Source of the DNA: Symbiodinium natans
Taxonomy: Eukaryota; Sar; Dinophyceae; Suessiales; Symbiodiniaceae
Assembly: GCA_905221605.1 (NCBI GenBank)
Contig: CAJNDS010002807.1
Span: forward strand, 18,501-82,500
DNA: 64,000 nucleotides
Direction of reading: 5' to 3'
Made by a program: the position numbers and the translations under genes. Below the pieces are notes generated by a model. It did no database searches, was not told where the DNA came from, and worked only from the letters and a program-made list of their open reading frames with translations. Below are positions 20,287 to 31,148 of the stretch, one piece after another. Numbering within the stretch: the stretch's first letter is position 1; each line of letters begins with the position of its first letter.

Positions 20287-20380
20287 ACCCTTCGGAAACC
20301 CCGATATCCGGAGGCCAAGTGGATGATCACCCGGCAGCCCACGAAGTCGCCAGCGCAGGATGGGACGACAGCAAACCTGG
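20287..20380 (+). CDS. Second exon of the signal-anchor protein
   Basis: The acceptor CCCTAG comes from the CCCTAAA array and the donor GTTTAGGG from the next array. In the phase set by exon 1 it reads PSETPISGGQVDDHPAAHEV then ASAGWDDSKP, hydrophilic and lumenal-like. A second frame is also open, but only this one keeps phase with both neighbours. Confidence 0.5.
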
Positions 20381-21120
20381 GTTTAGGGTTTAGGGTTTAG
20401 GGTTTAGGATTGATGTAGGGTTTAGGGTTTAGGGCTGGGGGAAGTGTGCCATGTGCGGGTTGATTGTCAATCAGAGACTTTTCTTTTCCTTGCAAGCCCC
20501 CCCCCAAAAGGGGGCCCTTACTCCCAGAACTCCCTCCCCCATGTGCGCCAGGAGGCCACAAGACAGGGCATACACCAGTGGACAAGCAGCCCTCTGAACC
20601 ACCTGGAAGTGCCTTAGCTCCCACTTGGGAAGCGCGTCGAAACCCTAACCGGCCTGGGCTCTCGTCATTTTGTTTGGCTCAGTGTCAGCTTCCTAGAGGC
20701 CCCTATTTTGCTAGCTTGGTGTTTGCAAGCAGGGAATGAAGGAATAGTAGCCATGTCAGAATTAGCATGACACGACCCCGTTCCTGCATTGCCTACGGGC
20801 TACATAGAGGGACATACCTGACTCCCTCATCTCCTGCTAAGAACCAGTAAGTCTAAGGATTGTTTCTCGAATTTTGATTGGACTCTTAGTCCTCATGATG
20901 TTGGGACAGTTCTCAGTTCAAATTCAGATAGACTTTCTCTTAAGAATCCTAAGCCCTATGCTAGACCGTCAATTCCCGAGCCGAACCCCAAACACCCCTA
21001 ACCCTGAACCCTAAACCTGAAACCCTAAACCCTGAACCCTAAACCCTAAACCCTGAACCCTAAACCTTAAACCCTAAACCCTCAACCCTCAACCCTAAAC
21101 CCTAAACCCTAAACCCAAAG

Positions 21121-21199
21121 CCCCGTCAAGGTGATGGGGCTCCGGGAAGCATGTGGCTTGGGAATCTGCCCTCCAAAGAGACTCTGTTTGCCTCAGCAA
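21121..21199 (+). CDS. Third exon of the signal-anchor protein
   Basis: In the phase left by exon 2 it reads PVKVMGLREACGLGICPP then KRLCLPQQ, with four cysteines, ending at CAA|GTTTAT. The acceptor AAAG directly abuts the CCCTAAA array. The downstream intron begins with a TTTTA-rich stretch instead of TTTAGGG. Confidence 0.45.
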
Positions 21200-21540
21200 G
21201 TTTATTTTTACTTCTATTTTTATTTTGTTTTGTGTTACTTTGTTTTATTTTGTTTTGTTTTGTTTCGTTTTATTTTGTTTATTTTTGATTTTTATTGATC
21301 ATTTTATTTCATCTTATTTTATTTTATTTTGTTTTATTTTATTTTATTTTATTTCATTTGATTTATCTTGTTTTGTTTTATGTTTTTCTATTCTACTTGA
21401 ATATGTGCTTTTATTTGATTTTGATGTATTCTTTTTTTACTCTTTGTTTTAATTTTAACTTATTACTATTTTTCATTTTCACTTTATGATTCTTATGTTT
21501 ATTTTTCATTACTTATTCGTTGTGTTAACAGTTTTTGTGA
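21200..21540 (+). repeat. (TTTTA)/(TTTTG)n-rich tract
   Basis: About 340 bp of TTTTATTTTG-type sequence decaying to AT-rich; the Phe/Leu-rich ORFs are artefacts. Confidence 0.85.
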
Positions 21541-21950
21541 TTTTCTTTTTGATGTAGGGTTCTTAAGGTTTTTAAGCTTCGAGAATTTCATCGTTTTTGG
21601 TGCTCTTGGGGTTTAGGGTTTTTTGAGGTTGGACGTGATTCAGGGTTTCTTGGAGGTTATCAGGTGGGTTCAGGGCGTAGGTCTTCCGAATTCTTAGTTT
21701 CAGGAGCACCTTTGTTTGTTTAGGGCTTCGTGGTTTAGGGTTTCAGGGCTTGCGATGGTATGGGTTTAGGGTTGGGGGGTGTGGGGTTTCACGGGCGCTC
21801 GCTTACTTACTTTGGGGGTTCAGGGTTCCTCTCTTTTGAACCCCGACCAGAGTGTTCTTTTGCTTGTGGGAACGGGGAAGATGGCCAGTTGCCGCCTGAC
21901 AAGCATTCTATTGTATTCACAGGCACTCTCTTTGCTTGCCACGGACTTTC

Positions 21951-22148
21951 CTAAACCCTAAACCCTAAACCCTAAACCCTAAACCCTAAACCCTAAACCC
22001 TAAACCCTAAACCCTAAACCCTAAACCCTAAACCCTAAACCCTAAACCCTATATAAACCCTAAACCCTAAACCCCAAACCCTAAACCCTAAACCCTAAAC
22101 CCTAAACCCTAAACCCTAAACCCTAAACCCTAAACCCTAAACCCTAAG
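21951..22148 (-). repeat. CCCTAAA array (about 27 units)
   Basis: Nearly perfect heptamers broken once by 'tatataa'. It ends 34 bp before the acceptor of the next exon. Confidence 0.95.
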
Positions 22149-22182
22149 CCCCGCACCCCTGGGCCCAACTCCCTGCTCCGAG

Positions 22183-22253
22183 GATCTCTCTGCCGCCGAG
22201 GTGGCCCAGATGGCAGCCCCCCCGGCGACGCCTCGGGCCTCGAGGAGCTCAGG
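22183..22253 (+). CDS. Possible fourth exon of the signal-anchor protein
   Basis: Between acceptor TGCTCCGAG and a GC donor (TCAGG|GCGTTT) the phase-0 frame reads DLSAAEVAQMAAPPATPRAS. Phase agrees with the previous exon. Ala/Pro-rich, low information; family unknown. Confidence 0.45.
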
Positions 22254-22259
22254 GCGTTT

Positions 22260-23155
22260 CTAGCACCATTTTTCTGAAGAACCCCCCAAAAATAAGGAGA
22301 AAAAAAAAGCGGTGATCCCTTTGTTGCCCCTTTTTAAGGAAGAGTCTTTTCTTTTCATATTTGAGTGTATGGCAGTTGCTTTGAAGATTCTTTTGGTATC
22401 CCGGCCCACTTTTCGGCTTGGACCTCTTACAGAAGAAAAGTGCAGGAGGCACGACTTCGTCCTCTGTGCGAACGTGGCAGGCCTGCCTTGCGAAGTTCGC
22501 GCCTTCTGAACTACTAATTGCTTCAGAACCCCCAAAAATATACATATTTTTTCTTTCTATAAGGCTAAAAGGGTCATTATTTAGTATTTTCTGGGGTTCT
22601 CAAGCAAATAGTAGTGAACGGAGATGCTTAGTTGCCCCATTGGCAGGAACGCTGGGCAGCTCGCTGCAGGCGGCCAAGGCATCCTTTTGCTGGGCTGACA
22701 GCTTGGAGTTCCCTCCAATTCCTGCGCTAAACCCTTATCCCTTAACCCTCAACCCTCAACCCGCAACCCTAAACCCTAAACCCTAAATCACGAGCCCGGA
22801 GCCCCAAACCCTAAACCCTAAACCCTAAACCCTAAACCCTGAAAGCCCCTGCCCTAAGCCCCCTGGCCTCCGTCATTCGAGCTCCAGGCCTTCTTCACCA
22901 TTGCCTCCAGGCTTCAGCAGAGGCATCGGACTTCTGGGGCCTATAGGTCTCGCATGCTTCAGGTGTTAGGGCAGTCCTTAAGTATCTCAACGCTGGACAA
23001 TTTTGATGAGCTATTCCTGCCCTCGCAGCAGATTCGGGTGTCTATCACGCATGACGTTCTTAGGTTCCTGCGCAGGAAACCATGCAATTGGGGAAGCTGG
23101 GGGAGGGGGAAGGGGGGTGGGTGGGGATGAGAACGTTCATGTCAAACCTGCTTTC
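22260..23155. other. No supported gene
   Basis: Contains short CCCTAAA blocks (22735-22850) and AT/GC-mixed sequence; ORFs are short and mutually overlapping. Confidence 0.4.
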
Positions 23156-23370
23156 AGTTTCCGAATCTGCGCGTTCGAGTTTCCTGAATCAGCGGTTCTT
23201 AGCTTCCAGAATCTGCGGTCTCCAGTTTCCCGAATCCCCGGTTTCCCAGTTTCCTGAATCGGCGGGTTTCCCGAATCCTGGTTTCCCCGAATCCGTGCGT
23301 TTTTGTTTCCGAATCTGCGTTTTCCAGTTTCCGAATCCGCATGTTTTCAGTTTCCAAATCCGCCTCTGAC
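23156..23370 (+). repeat. Minisatellite GTTTCCCGAATCnGCG
   Basis: About 11 imperfect units of 17-24 bp built on (C)AGTTTCC(C)GAATC(TGCG). The same unit recurs at 60385-60530 in reverse and 60610-60800 forward. Confidence 0.8.
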
Positions 23371-23750
23371 CCTTGGTTTGGGAGTGTTCCTATGCCCAAC
23401 CTTGTAAGTAGAACAGGGTTCGAAAGAGTCATTCTGGTATATTTACAAAGAGACCATAGGGGAAATACTATTGGTCATTATTCCGACCTCTTCAGAAACG
23501 TTCTCTTGTCAACTGAGCGAGTGCCTGGCTCTGACACCCTAGATGCCCTGGGAGTTTGCCACGGCCTTTGCATTTGGGACCCACCAGCTACGTGCGAACG
23601 CCCTTCGACCCCCCGCCATGCGCAGTATTTTGTTGGATTCCAGACCTCCGTGCCTTAAACTTCGAAGTTGCTAGATCCATCAGATTGCTAGGGGTAGCAC
23701 AGGAACGGTGAAGCACGTGTTTAATGAACTGCTTGCTTCTGGCGATGCAG

Positions 23751-23955
23751 GGGATGGCGGGTTCGCGTGGTTCTACCGGCCGTCGGCGGCACCGAATTTG
23801 ACAACTTTCGCCTGGATGAGAAGAATGGCACCTCCTTGGGCAGGGTGCTGGATTTGCCACTCGGTGCCTTCTCTAGTGTGGAACTTGCGATACTGTCACT
23901 GTCGGTTCAAAAGGCTCTCGTCGAGCTTAGCAGTTTCTGCTGCTCTGCAGAATGA
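23751..23955 (+). CDS. Terminal exon, unknown protein
   Basis: After acceptor GGCGATGCAG, 68 codons run to TGA: WRVRVVLPAVGGTEFDNFRL, DEKNGTSLGRVLDLPLGAFS, SVELAILSLSVQKALVEL. Amphipathic, well-balanced composition; the competing frames look like shadows. CCCTAAA repeats begin right after the stop (23966). Family not recognised. Confidence 0.6.
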
Positions 23956-24463
23956 ACATCCCTTAAACCCGAAACCCTAAACCCTAAACCCTAAAGCCCT
24001 TAACCCTAAACCCTAAACCGTATGCAGTTCTCTCATCATGATTTTTGATGAGTCAAGTTCGCCTTAGACAGCTGTGGTGGTACGCAACGTGTTGTGTTGG
24101 TGGACTTGCCACCATCTCAGCCCAAGCCCTGGATGCATACAGTCCTTTCATGATCACCATGTGGGGGTTTACAATATTCGGGGTACCCTGTACCCTTTTG
24201 GGAGTCCTTTAAGAGGATTATATGGTAGTTTAGGGGTATATAAGGGGTACCCCCTATGTTGGGAAATCCCCAATGTGGTGGCCTCAACGGCGTTCCAACT
24301 TGCAAACGCCCTCTGTGCTTTCGTCGTGCACACTTTCTCGCGGGTCAAGGACACCGCTTCGCAAGCTCTTGGACATTGACGAGGATCCTCTTCGTTCCTG
24401 TGGCTCATACTAGTTGTATTCTAGTATGGTCCCTCTATGATTGTACTATAATGCCTCTCAAAG

Positions 24464-24609
24464 CCCTATTCTAATTCGAATGCTGCGGAGGACTCTGGCG
24501 CCTCGATCGAGCCGCGGAAGAAGGTTTGCTGGGAGAAGGGCTGTGACGTCTCTGTGCCACTCGGCAACTCTGCGGCCCAGGACGCACTGTGTATTTCCGA
24601 CGTTGGAGG
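24464..24609 (+). CDS. Exon-like, unknown
   Basis: Acceptor CTCTCAAAG, then NAAEDSGASIEPRKKVCWEK, GCDVSVPLGNSAAQDALCIS, ending in phase 2 at a GTTTAGGG donor (24610). The frame is open over 48 codons with polar composition. Confidence 0.6.
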
Positions 24610-25092
24610 GTTTAGGGTTTAGGGTTTAGGGTTTAGGGTTTAGCCTCCTCATGCCGTACCCACACGTGCACCCAAAACGTCGAAATCGATGATGCTCTTG
24701 GTGTCTCCGGTGGGCCTGGACGCTCTGTGTGAGAGCCCCCATGGACGTCGGAGTGCGAAACACCACCGTGCTCCACATCGTGCTTTCCCGCCTCGATTCG
24801 CCACATGCTCTGTTGTTCATTTGCATCGCCCTCCCACTCTTTTGGCTGACTGGATGGGTTCGCTACGCGTGTCCGTTCCAAAAGATTTTGCAAAGGGGCG
24901 TTCACGCTTCGGTCCGGTGCAGGTGCTCCTTGTGTTGTGGTGGCATGTGTGCACGGACTGACAGGGTGGCGCAGGGATCCACAGCGGTGGGATTCCAGTG
25001 CTTCCTTTAAGGTTTAGGGTTTAGGGTTTAGGGTTCTGAGAGTTTGTAGCGTTATAGGAGGTCGAGAGCAGCTCTTGGGGTGCTCCAATCAG

Positions 25093-25243
25093 TTGGGATG
25101 TTCCCCCTTATACTAACAGTCCTTAATCAGGATTCTATTAGGGGGGGGCACTAGAATCCGTACTCAAGTACCCCCTGTATCCCCTGTAGCGACTATAACA
25201 GGGACATAAGGGGGTACCAGAATTCCTCTGAAGGACTGTCGGA
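25093..25243. mobile_element. MITE family 2 copy B, longer and decayed
   Basis: The left end TTGGGATGTTCCCCCTTATA..CTAACAGTCCTTAAT matches the family. The right end is recognisable only as GAAGGACTGTC. The interior is expanded with GGGGTACC-type sequence. Confidence 0.55.
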
Positions 25244-25455
25244 GTGGTCTTGGAGTGATTTGCAGATTTTTAGTTCAGCCGCCCTCCTATTCCCGGAGCC
25301 GCTACAGAGGTTCAGTCTGGTGAATGTCCGGAATGAGCAGCTCCGAACTGTGACAGTTCCGCACATCTGGCTAGGCGCGGCGGGAAGCCTTTGAGGAAGC
25401 CTGTAGCTGGGGTTCTAGGGTTGTTCGGGCCGGTGTCTATTTAAGGGTCTACGGG

Positions 25456-25627
25456 GTGGGAGGGAGTCTGCACACCTGTGCGACTGCGGAGCGTTTGTGG
25501 TCCAAGAAAGCCCCTGACAGGGCCCGGGTACGAGCGGTGGATGTTCGAGCAGCTATTCGACAATCTGGGGACACTTGCGCTTCTCGGCCGATGTGCCCCG
25601 TTGAGTCCCTGTTGTTGCTGTTGCCGG
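25456..25627 (+). CDS. Exon-like, unknown
   Basis: Open frame GGSLHTCATAERLWSKKAPD, RARVRAVDVRAAIRQSGDTC, ASRPMCPVESLLLLLP up to a GTTTAGGG donor at 25628. The acceptor is uncertain (GGTCCAAG or CCTGACAG). Confidence 0.45.
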
Positions 25628-25800
25628 GTTTAGGGTTTAGGGTTTAGGGTTTAGGGTTTAGGGTTTAGGGAACCCACAAAGCCTTGGTCTACCAAGGAAT
25701 GCACCCAACTTCACTGATGTGATCCGCGTGTTCTGGCAGTCCCTGAGCTTGTTAGCGCCCGTGTGTGGAAGTTACGGCAAACGCCCTGTGTGAGATTTGC

Positions 25801-25907
25801 GGGGTTTCCGGAATATGACGAGGGGGTACTTCTGGGGGTCCTTGTTATATGAGGGAATCCTGCTATTTGGGGTCTGAATTCGGGGTCCCTTACTTCGTAA
25901 ACCCCCC
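25801..25907. mobile_element. Family 3 element copy
   Basis: About 105 bp; ends GGGGTTTCCGGAATA and ACTTCGTAAACCCC are inverted. The interior matches 2220-2313. No coding capacity. Confidence 0.5.
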
Positions 25908-26221
25908 ATATGTCTCTTGAAGTCGTGATACCGAGGATGCGCAGCTCCAGCCCCACCGAGTGCAGCCCGTTTGTGTATCCAGACCTGGCATACGAGGCCC
26001 ACATGTCTTGGTTCGGTGGTGGTTTGTGATGCATGACAAGCAGGCTGTTCTAAGGGTCCTTCAAGAAAGGAGTCCCTTGGAAAGGGGGAAACCATACCTA
26101 AAAAAGGGAACCTACATGAACTATGGTGATTTTTGGGACAGGTACTTTGAACAACTACTGTACTCTCTTTGTAAGCTGCAAGTCCTTGCAGACCCCCTTG
26201 CGCCCTGAAAGCCCTCTCGAA

Positions 26222-26555
26222 CCCAAACCCTAGGCGACAAGCCTCCCCTACACCCCTACACCCTCAAAACCTAAATAAAAAAAACCTTAAAACCCTAAAC
26301 CCTTATACCTCTTAAAACCCTAAACCCTGAACCCCAAATCCTAAACCCCTACACCACTAAACAAAACCGTCAAACCCTAAACCCTAAAACCCTAAACCTC
26401 TACGCCCTTAACTCCCGAAACCCTTAAAGCCCTAAACCCCAAAAAACCCCAAATTCCCTAAACCCCAAAAACCCCCAAATTCCCTAAAACCCTAAAACCC
26501 TAAACCCTAAACCCTAAACCCTAAACCCTAAACCCTAAACCCCTATCAGAACCCT
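26222..26555 (-). repeat. Degenerate CCCTAAA array
   Basis: About 330 bp, heterogeneous on its left (ccctacaccc, aaaaccttaaaac) and clean heptamers on its right next to the exon. Arrays here tend to be purest beside the exon. Confidence 0.9.
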
Positions 26556-26646
26556 AGACCCCTCGAGCTGGAGGTGGGCCAGGCCATGCGCCTGAAGCCC
26601 CCAGAGCAAGTCGAGCGCTGCGCGTTCGTCTACGCCCGGGAGCCTA
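26556..26646 (+). CDS. Exon-like, unknown
   Basis: Island between a CCCTAAA and a TTTAGGG array reading LELEVGQAMRLKPPEQVERC then AFVYAREP, strongly protein-like. The donor is CTA|GTTTAGGG from the array; a GC donor after FVY is an alternative. Confidence 0.55.
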
Positions 26647-26647
26647 G

Positions 26648-26720
26648 TTTAGGGTTTAGGGTTTAGGGTTTAGGGTTTAGGGTTTAGGGTTTAGGGTTTA
26701 GGGTTTAGGGTTTAGGGTTA
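26648..26720 (+). repeat. TTTAGGG array (10 units)
   Basis: Perfect heptamers starting at the exon donor. Confidence 0.95.
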
Positions 26721-26919
26721 CTTTCGATAGGGGGCCCCACTTCAAGGGTCCAAGGATGTCTGGGGGTTGGGGGTTGAGGGTTTAGGGTCCCCAAACCCCA
26801 AACCCCAAACCCCAAACCCCAAACCCCAAACCCCAAACCCTAAACCCTAAACCCTAAACCCCAAACCCCAAATCCTAAACCCTAAACCCTAAACCCCGGG
26901 GTCGAAGTGAGCTCCCCAG

Positions 26920-27005
26920 GTCGGCCCCATCATCCGCCGGGATCGGCTCTGGCACTTGCGCCCGGGTCCCAACTACACGCAGCGCCTTGGGCTGGAGTTT
27001 CAGAG
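26920..27005 (+). CDS. Exon-like, unknown
   Basis: Acceptor GCTCCCCAG and GC donor CAGAG|GCAAGC bracket VGPIIRRDRLWHLRPGPNYT then QRLGLEFQR. The GC donor is followed within 20 bp by a TTTGGGG/TTTAGGG array. Confidence 0.6.
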
Positions 27006-27586
27006 GCAAGCATAGGCTAGGGTAGAGGGTTTGGGGTTTTGGGGTTTAGGGTTTTGGGTTTGGGGTTTAGGGTTTGGGTTTGGGGTTTAGGGTTTAGGGT
27101 TTCGGGTTTGGGGCTTGGGTTTAGGGCCCCTCCGCCCATGAATACCAGCATAACAGTTGTGTGGAGCTACCGGAGACAATGGTGGTCCGGAGGCATGGTC
27201 GAAAAAAAACGAAACAAAGAAAGCAAGCAAAAACATCAACATTTCTGGGCACGAGTACTGAAGCCAAATACACCAAGCACCAAGAGAATTAACATATCTG
27301 AGCGCTAGCGCTGACACCAAAAAACTAGCAAAAACCAAGCGAACACAAATATTCCGGGCACCAGTCTGCCGGGCGCCAAGTTCTAGTCCTTGTCTTCAGT
27401 TGTTTTGCTGTCAGTACTAGTGCTCAGATGTTTTTCGGGCCTGGGCCTGAGGAGTGTATGGCAGGCTCTTCGGGCTCAGAACGACCCAGAAACCTTAACC
27501 CTAAACCCTAAACCCTAAACCCTAAACCCTAAACCCTAAACCCTAAACCCTAAAGCCTAAAGCCTAAAGCTTCTTTCCGTTGAGAG

Positions 27587-27681
27587 GGTTTGTTGAAGGA
27601 CTCTTTGAGTTCGGCCCGGGAGAGGTCCGTGAGCTCCCTGACAATCCAGGGTCGCAAAACCTTGGACCTTGTGACAACTTG
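27587..27681 (+). CDS. Exon-like, unknown
   Basis: Frame FVEGLFEFGPGEVRELPDNP then GSQNLGPCDNL ends exactly at a GTTTAGGG donor. Upstream lies the CCCTAAA array 27493-27556. Confidence 0.55.
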
Positions 27682-27715
27682 GTTTAGGGTTTAGGGTTTA
27701 GGGTTTAGGGTCTAT

Positions 27716-28020
27716 AACAACAAGATCATGGTAGAACTTGATATAGCATAGTATAGCATAACATGACATATACTATAACATAAAATGACCTCATGTATGA
27801 CAATACAAAGCAACTGTGCACACAACCCAGCAGAATGTAGCATGGCATAACATGATGAACATCATATAGCAAACACAGAACAACTGTGCGCCCAACACCA
27901 TGACGTAGCCTAATATAGCATGATGTAACATATCGTAATGTAACATAATAGAACGCAACAACATGATGTCATACAATGTCGTAATGAAACATGCCATACC
28001 GTAGTAAAAGCCATCTTTCA
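27716..28020. repeat. Imperfect ATAGCATAACATGA-type repeat
   Basis: AT-rich block of diverged 10-15 bp units (atagcata, acatgatg, gtaacata) lying between a TTTAGGG array and a CCCTAAA array, i.e. an intron interior. Confidence 0.65.
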
Positions 28021-28279
28021 TCATGGGTTTCCCTTCCACCCCATACTACCCCCCCTAGATTCCCCCCTTAAATGAGCTTGATTAGGCTTAAGTGTCCCTA
28101 AATAGGCTTAATTATGGGGGGGCAAGGTAGTCGAGAGGGGGGGAGCAAGGGAACCCATGACTCTAACCCTAAAACCCAAACCCCAAACCCCAAACCCCAA
28201 ACCCTAAACCCTAAACCCTCAACCCTAAACCCTAAACCCTAAACCCTAAAACCCTAAAACCCTAAACCCTCCCCATCAG

Positions 28280-28388
28280 GTGGTGTCCGCAGTGCTCGCT
28301 GCCAGACCTTCCCGCCTGGGTGAATGCCACCGGCTGGAGGATTGGCTCGCTACTCAAAGCGTGGCGGGCTCAGGATGTTGCCCTTCGG
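28280..28388 (+). CDS. Exon-like, unknown
   Basis: Acceptor CCCCATCAG; frame WCPQCSLPDLPAWVNATGWR then IGSLLKAWRAQDVALR; GTTTAGG donor. Tryptophan-rich with a CPQC pair. Flanked by CCCTAAA (28164-28268) and TTTAGG repeats. Confidence 0.6.
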
Positions 28389-28761
28389 GTTTAGGTTTTA
28401 GGGTTTAGGAATTAGGGTTTAAGGCTCAGGATGTTGTTTTTAGGGTTTAGGGTTTAGGGTTAAGGGCTGAACATCCTTAAGGCCTAAGCCCGAAGGCCTA
28501 GATCGGATCCTCATGGTCCAGCAGCCCCTCTTAGGGTTGTTCGAGCTTAGGGTCCCCTTGTAGCCAACTTGGATGGGCGGCCTTCTTGTTTGAAAAGCCG
28601 CTCAACGTGTGTAATAGGATATTTTTTGCAGCTCGCACCGTCTTGGGATTCTAGCGCAGAGCCACCCTACACCCTACACCCTAAACCCTAAACCCCAAAC
28701 CCCAAACCGCAAACCCTAAACCCTAACAATCCCCAAGCCCTAAGCCCTGAGCCCCTTGCAG

Positions 28762-28849
28762 CTGCCAAGGCAGCAGCTCACCTGCGCCAATTTCTATGTT
28801 CGGCTCCTGGGCCTGAACAGCACGGTGGCTTGGCAGCCAAGAGAGGGTG
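28762..28849 (+). CDS. Exon-like, unknown
   Basis: Canonical acceptor GAGCCCCTTGCAG and a GTTTAGGG donor bracket LPRQQLTCANFYVRLLGLNS then TVAWQPREG. The acceptor here is independent of the telomere repeat, which stops 25 bp upstream. Confidence 0.62.
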
Positions 28850-29308
28850 GTTTAGGGTTTAGGGTTTAGGGTTTAGGATTAAGGGGTTTAGGGTTTAGGG
28901 GTTTAGGGGTTTAGGGGTTTAGGGTTTAGGGTTTAGGGTTTAGGAATGTTTAGAATGCAATAATCGCCACACCAACAGCAAAAACACTAAGATATCATCA
29001 TGGTGCGAACGGTTTGAATGTTTTGCTATTTTGCACTTCCTTGTAGGCCCGCCTGTCTGACTACTGGACAGCGGCGATGCAAGTGCAAGTGCTGCACTGA
29101 GGAGTTTCTCCAGCTCATCCATGATGGGGCGGCCAAAGGGGGCGTCCCCTTTCAGGCTTCGCGGATCAAGAAAAGGCCATGCCGACTTTGTATGGAGTCC
29201 AACATGGATCCTGGGCATGTGAGCAGTCGCCACAAGTATGATCAGTCATGAGGCAGCCCTAAACCCTAAACCCTAAACCCTATATAAACCCTAAACCCTA
29301 AACCCTAG

Positions 29309-29427
29309 ACTCTCGGGCAAACCTCGCGCGCTCGTCAACCAAGGAGATTCTGCAGCGTGCAGCGGCGTCTCCCCTGCTGGTAGCAGAGTACGGCTCCTTC
29401 TGGCCGGACTGGGTGGATTGTTTGCAA
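29309..29427 (+). CDS. Exon-like, unknown
   Basis: The acceptor CCCTAG lies within the CCCTAAA array. The frame reads SRANLARSSTKEILQRAAAS then PLLVAEYGSFWPDWVDCLQ, ending at a GTTGGC donor. The downstream intron starts with a TA/TG microsatellite (29441-29512). Confidence 0.55.
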
Positions 29428-29440
29428 GTTGGCACAGCGC

Positions 29441-29512
29441 AGCTATGTATGTATACATATATGTATATATATATATGCATACATACATGGTATATATGTA
29501 GATATATACAGC
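29441..29512. repeat. (TATG/TATA)n microsatellite, palindromic
   Basis: Alternating purine-pyrimidine, self-complementary. Similar tracts at 16421-16500, 30062-30148, 37141-37270 and 61420-61625. Confidence 0.85.
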
Positions 29513-30061
29513 CACACGCCTTTTTCATGTAGTACTGTTTTCGAGGATCCAGGTAGCGCTCCTGGCAGGACACCCCAGCCAAGCAAGTTCTCGCACGTGG
29601 CGCAACCGTGTGGGCCTGAAATGAAACGTCAAGAAGTGATGTCACGCGCAGGAGGGTCTCCGGGGTTTAGGGTTGATGCCAGACTTGTTTTTCGAGGTTG
29701 CCTACCTCCATGGGGACGTCTTGGCACGAATGCGTATGTCAAGCCTGCATGAGAAGGCAGGATTCCGGGAATTGCAGGCTCTCTATCAACCAGCACAAAG
29801 CGAGAGAAGGAAAGGAAGAGAGTGACATGTATGCGACTTGAGTATAAGGAAACATTGGTAGCTTATCTCTTCAAAAATATGTGTGCTGTGCAAGGGATCT
29901 CAGTTGACAGAGCAGCCAGAGCAGGCGAGCGAAGCCGGGTTGGATCCTGGCAGAGACCTTGATACGCGGAACGACGTGGCATTCAGCCTTCTGAGCTGCA
30001 AGGAGATCCTAAACCCTGTTTAAGCCTATACCCTTCGAAACCCTACAAAACCTCACCCTAC

Positions 30062-30148
30062 AATATATGCATATCTATATATATATATATGTATGTATAT
30101 ATATATATGTATACATACATATATATATATATATATATTTTTTTTTTT
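30062..30148. repeat. (TATA/TATG)n microsatellite
   Basis: Same type as 29441-29512, ending in a T-run. Confidence 0.85.
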
Positions 30149-30549
30149 GTATTCTCCACTGTGTTAGGGATGACATAGCCCGCAAATTCGTGCTACGTGC
30201 TTGCGCACTGCGTCAATGGCGCCGCAGGACGGGGTTATCCACCGCGGAAAGTGTATCGACCACAGAAGCTCGGCAACTTCAGTTGTCCAATCGCATCAGC
30301 CCTGGCAGTATGATGAGAAGCAAGTGTTTGTTGTGAGGAGACAAGTCTCCGGGACTTCCGCTAGTACAAAGTGACACCGAGACATGGCTGCAATAGGCCT
30401 TTTGCCGGTGAGCGCGTTGCTTCTCAGACTTGTCAGGTCAGGAGTCATATCATCAGCTAGCCAGAGTGGCTGGAGTCGACATTGAAGTATGCTTGCTTCA
30501 TTCTCCTTGCTGTTTAGCAGCAGGATTGCTGGCCTGAAGACCATCCCGG

Positions 30550-30915
30550 ATGACGGCAGCCGGATGGATCTTGCTGACATCAGCGACTCCCCAGCGGTTC
30601 ATACCATGGGCACACTTTGCCCAACGACGAGCTCCCAATGGCTCCCGCATGGTGGACGAGCTGCGGACAGAGCTTGCGGCACAATCTGGCTGCAGGTGAA
30701 GCCAGCAGTCCGAGGAGGAGCCAAGGAGGTACTGTGAGCGGGTCCAATCGGATATCCCGTCGGAACCCGGAGATCCTCCCCACATCGAGTTTGCGCCACA
30801 AGACCGCTGCGGGCACTGCAAGAAGAGCGCGAAAAATCATGGCAGTTCCTGGCTTCCTGCTTGGGACATCCTGTGGCGCAGAGAGACGGCAGTGCGCACT
30901 GCAAAAAGCCAGTGA
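30550..30915 (+). CDS. Open frame with one in-frame TGA, unknown
   Basis: From an ATG at 30550 the frame reads MTAAGWILLTSATPQRFIPW...MVDELRTELAAQSGCR, meets TGA at 30697-30699, then continues in the same frame (SQQSEEEPRRYCERVQSDIP...DRCGHCKKSAKNHG...) to TGA at 30913. The TGA lies in CAG|GTGAAG, which resembles a splice donor, but no matching acceptor keeps this frame. It could be a lesion, recoding or a spliced end. No domain recognised. Confidence 0.4.
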
Positions 30916-31048
30916 AATTCATGTGCAAGGTGCCAACCTTTTCAACGACTTCAGCTGGGGGGGCCCAGTCCTGCGATCTGTTGCAGCAGTTGCGAACACG
31001 TTAACCTTGCAGGTCTTGTGCATGGTTGGTATCAGAATGGTACATGTT

Positions 31049-31148
31049 TGGGGAGGTTCCCCCTTGTGCTGACAGTCCTTAATCGATTATAGTACCCCCC
31101 CCTATTATAATCCCCATAAAGGACTGTTAGTATAAGGGGAACATCCCA
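31049..31148. mobile_element. MITE family 2 copy C, with target duplication
   Basis: The inverted ends TGGGGAGGTTCCCCCTT.. and ..AAGGGGAACATCCCA plus the inner AGTCCTTA/TAAGGACT pair match the family. The flanks GTACATGTTT (31040-31049) and GTACAGGTTT (31149-31158) agree at 9 of 10 positions, consistent with a target-site duplication. Confidence 0.75.
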
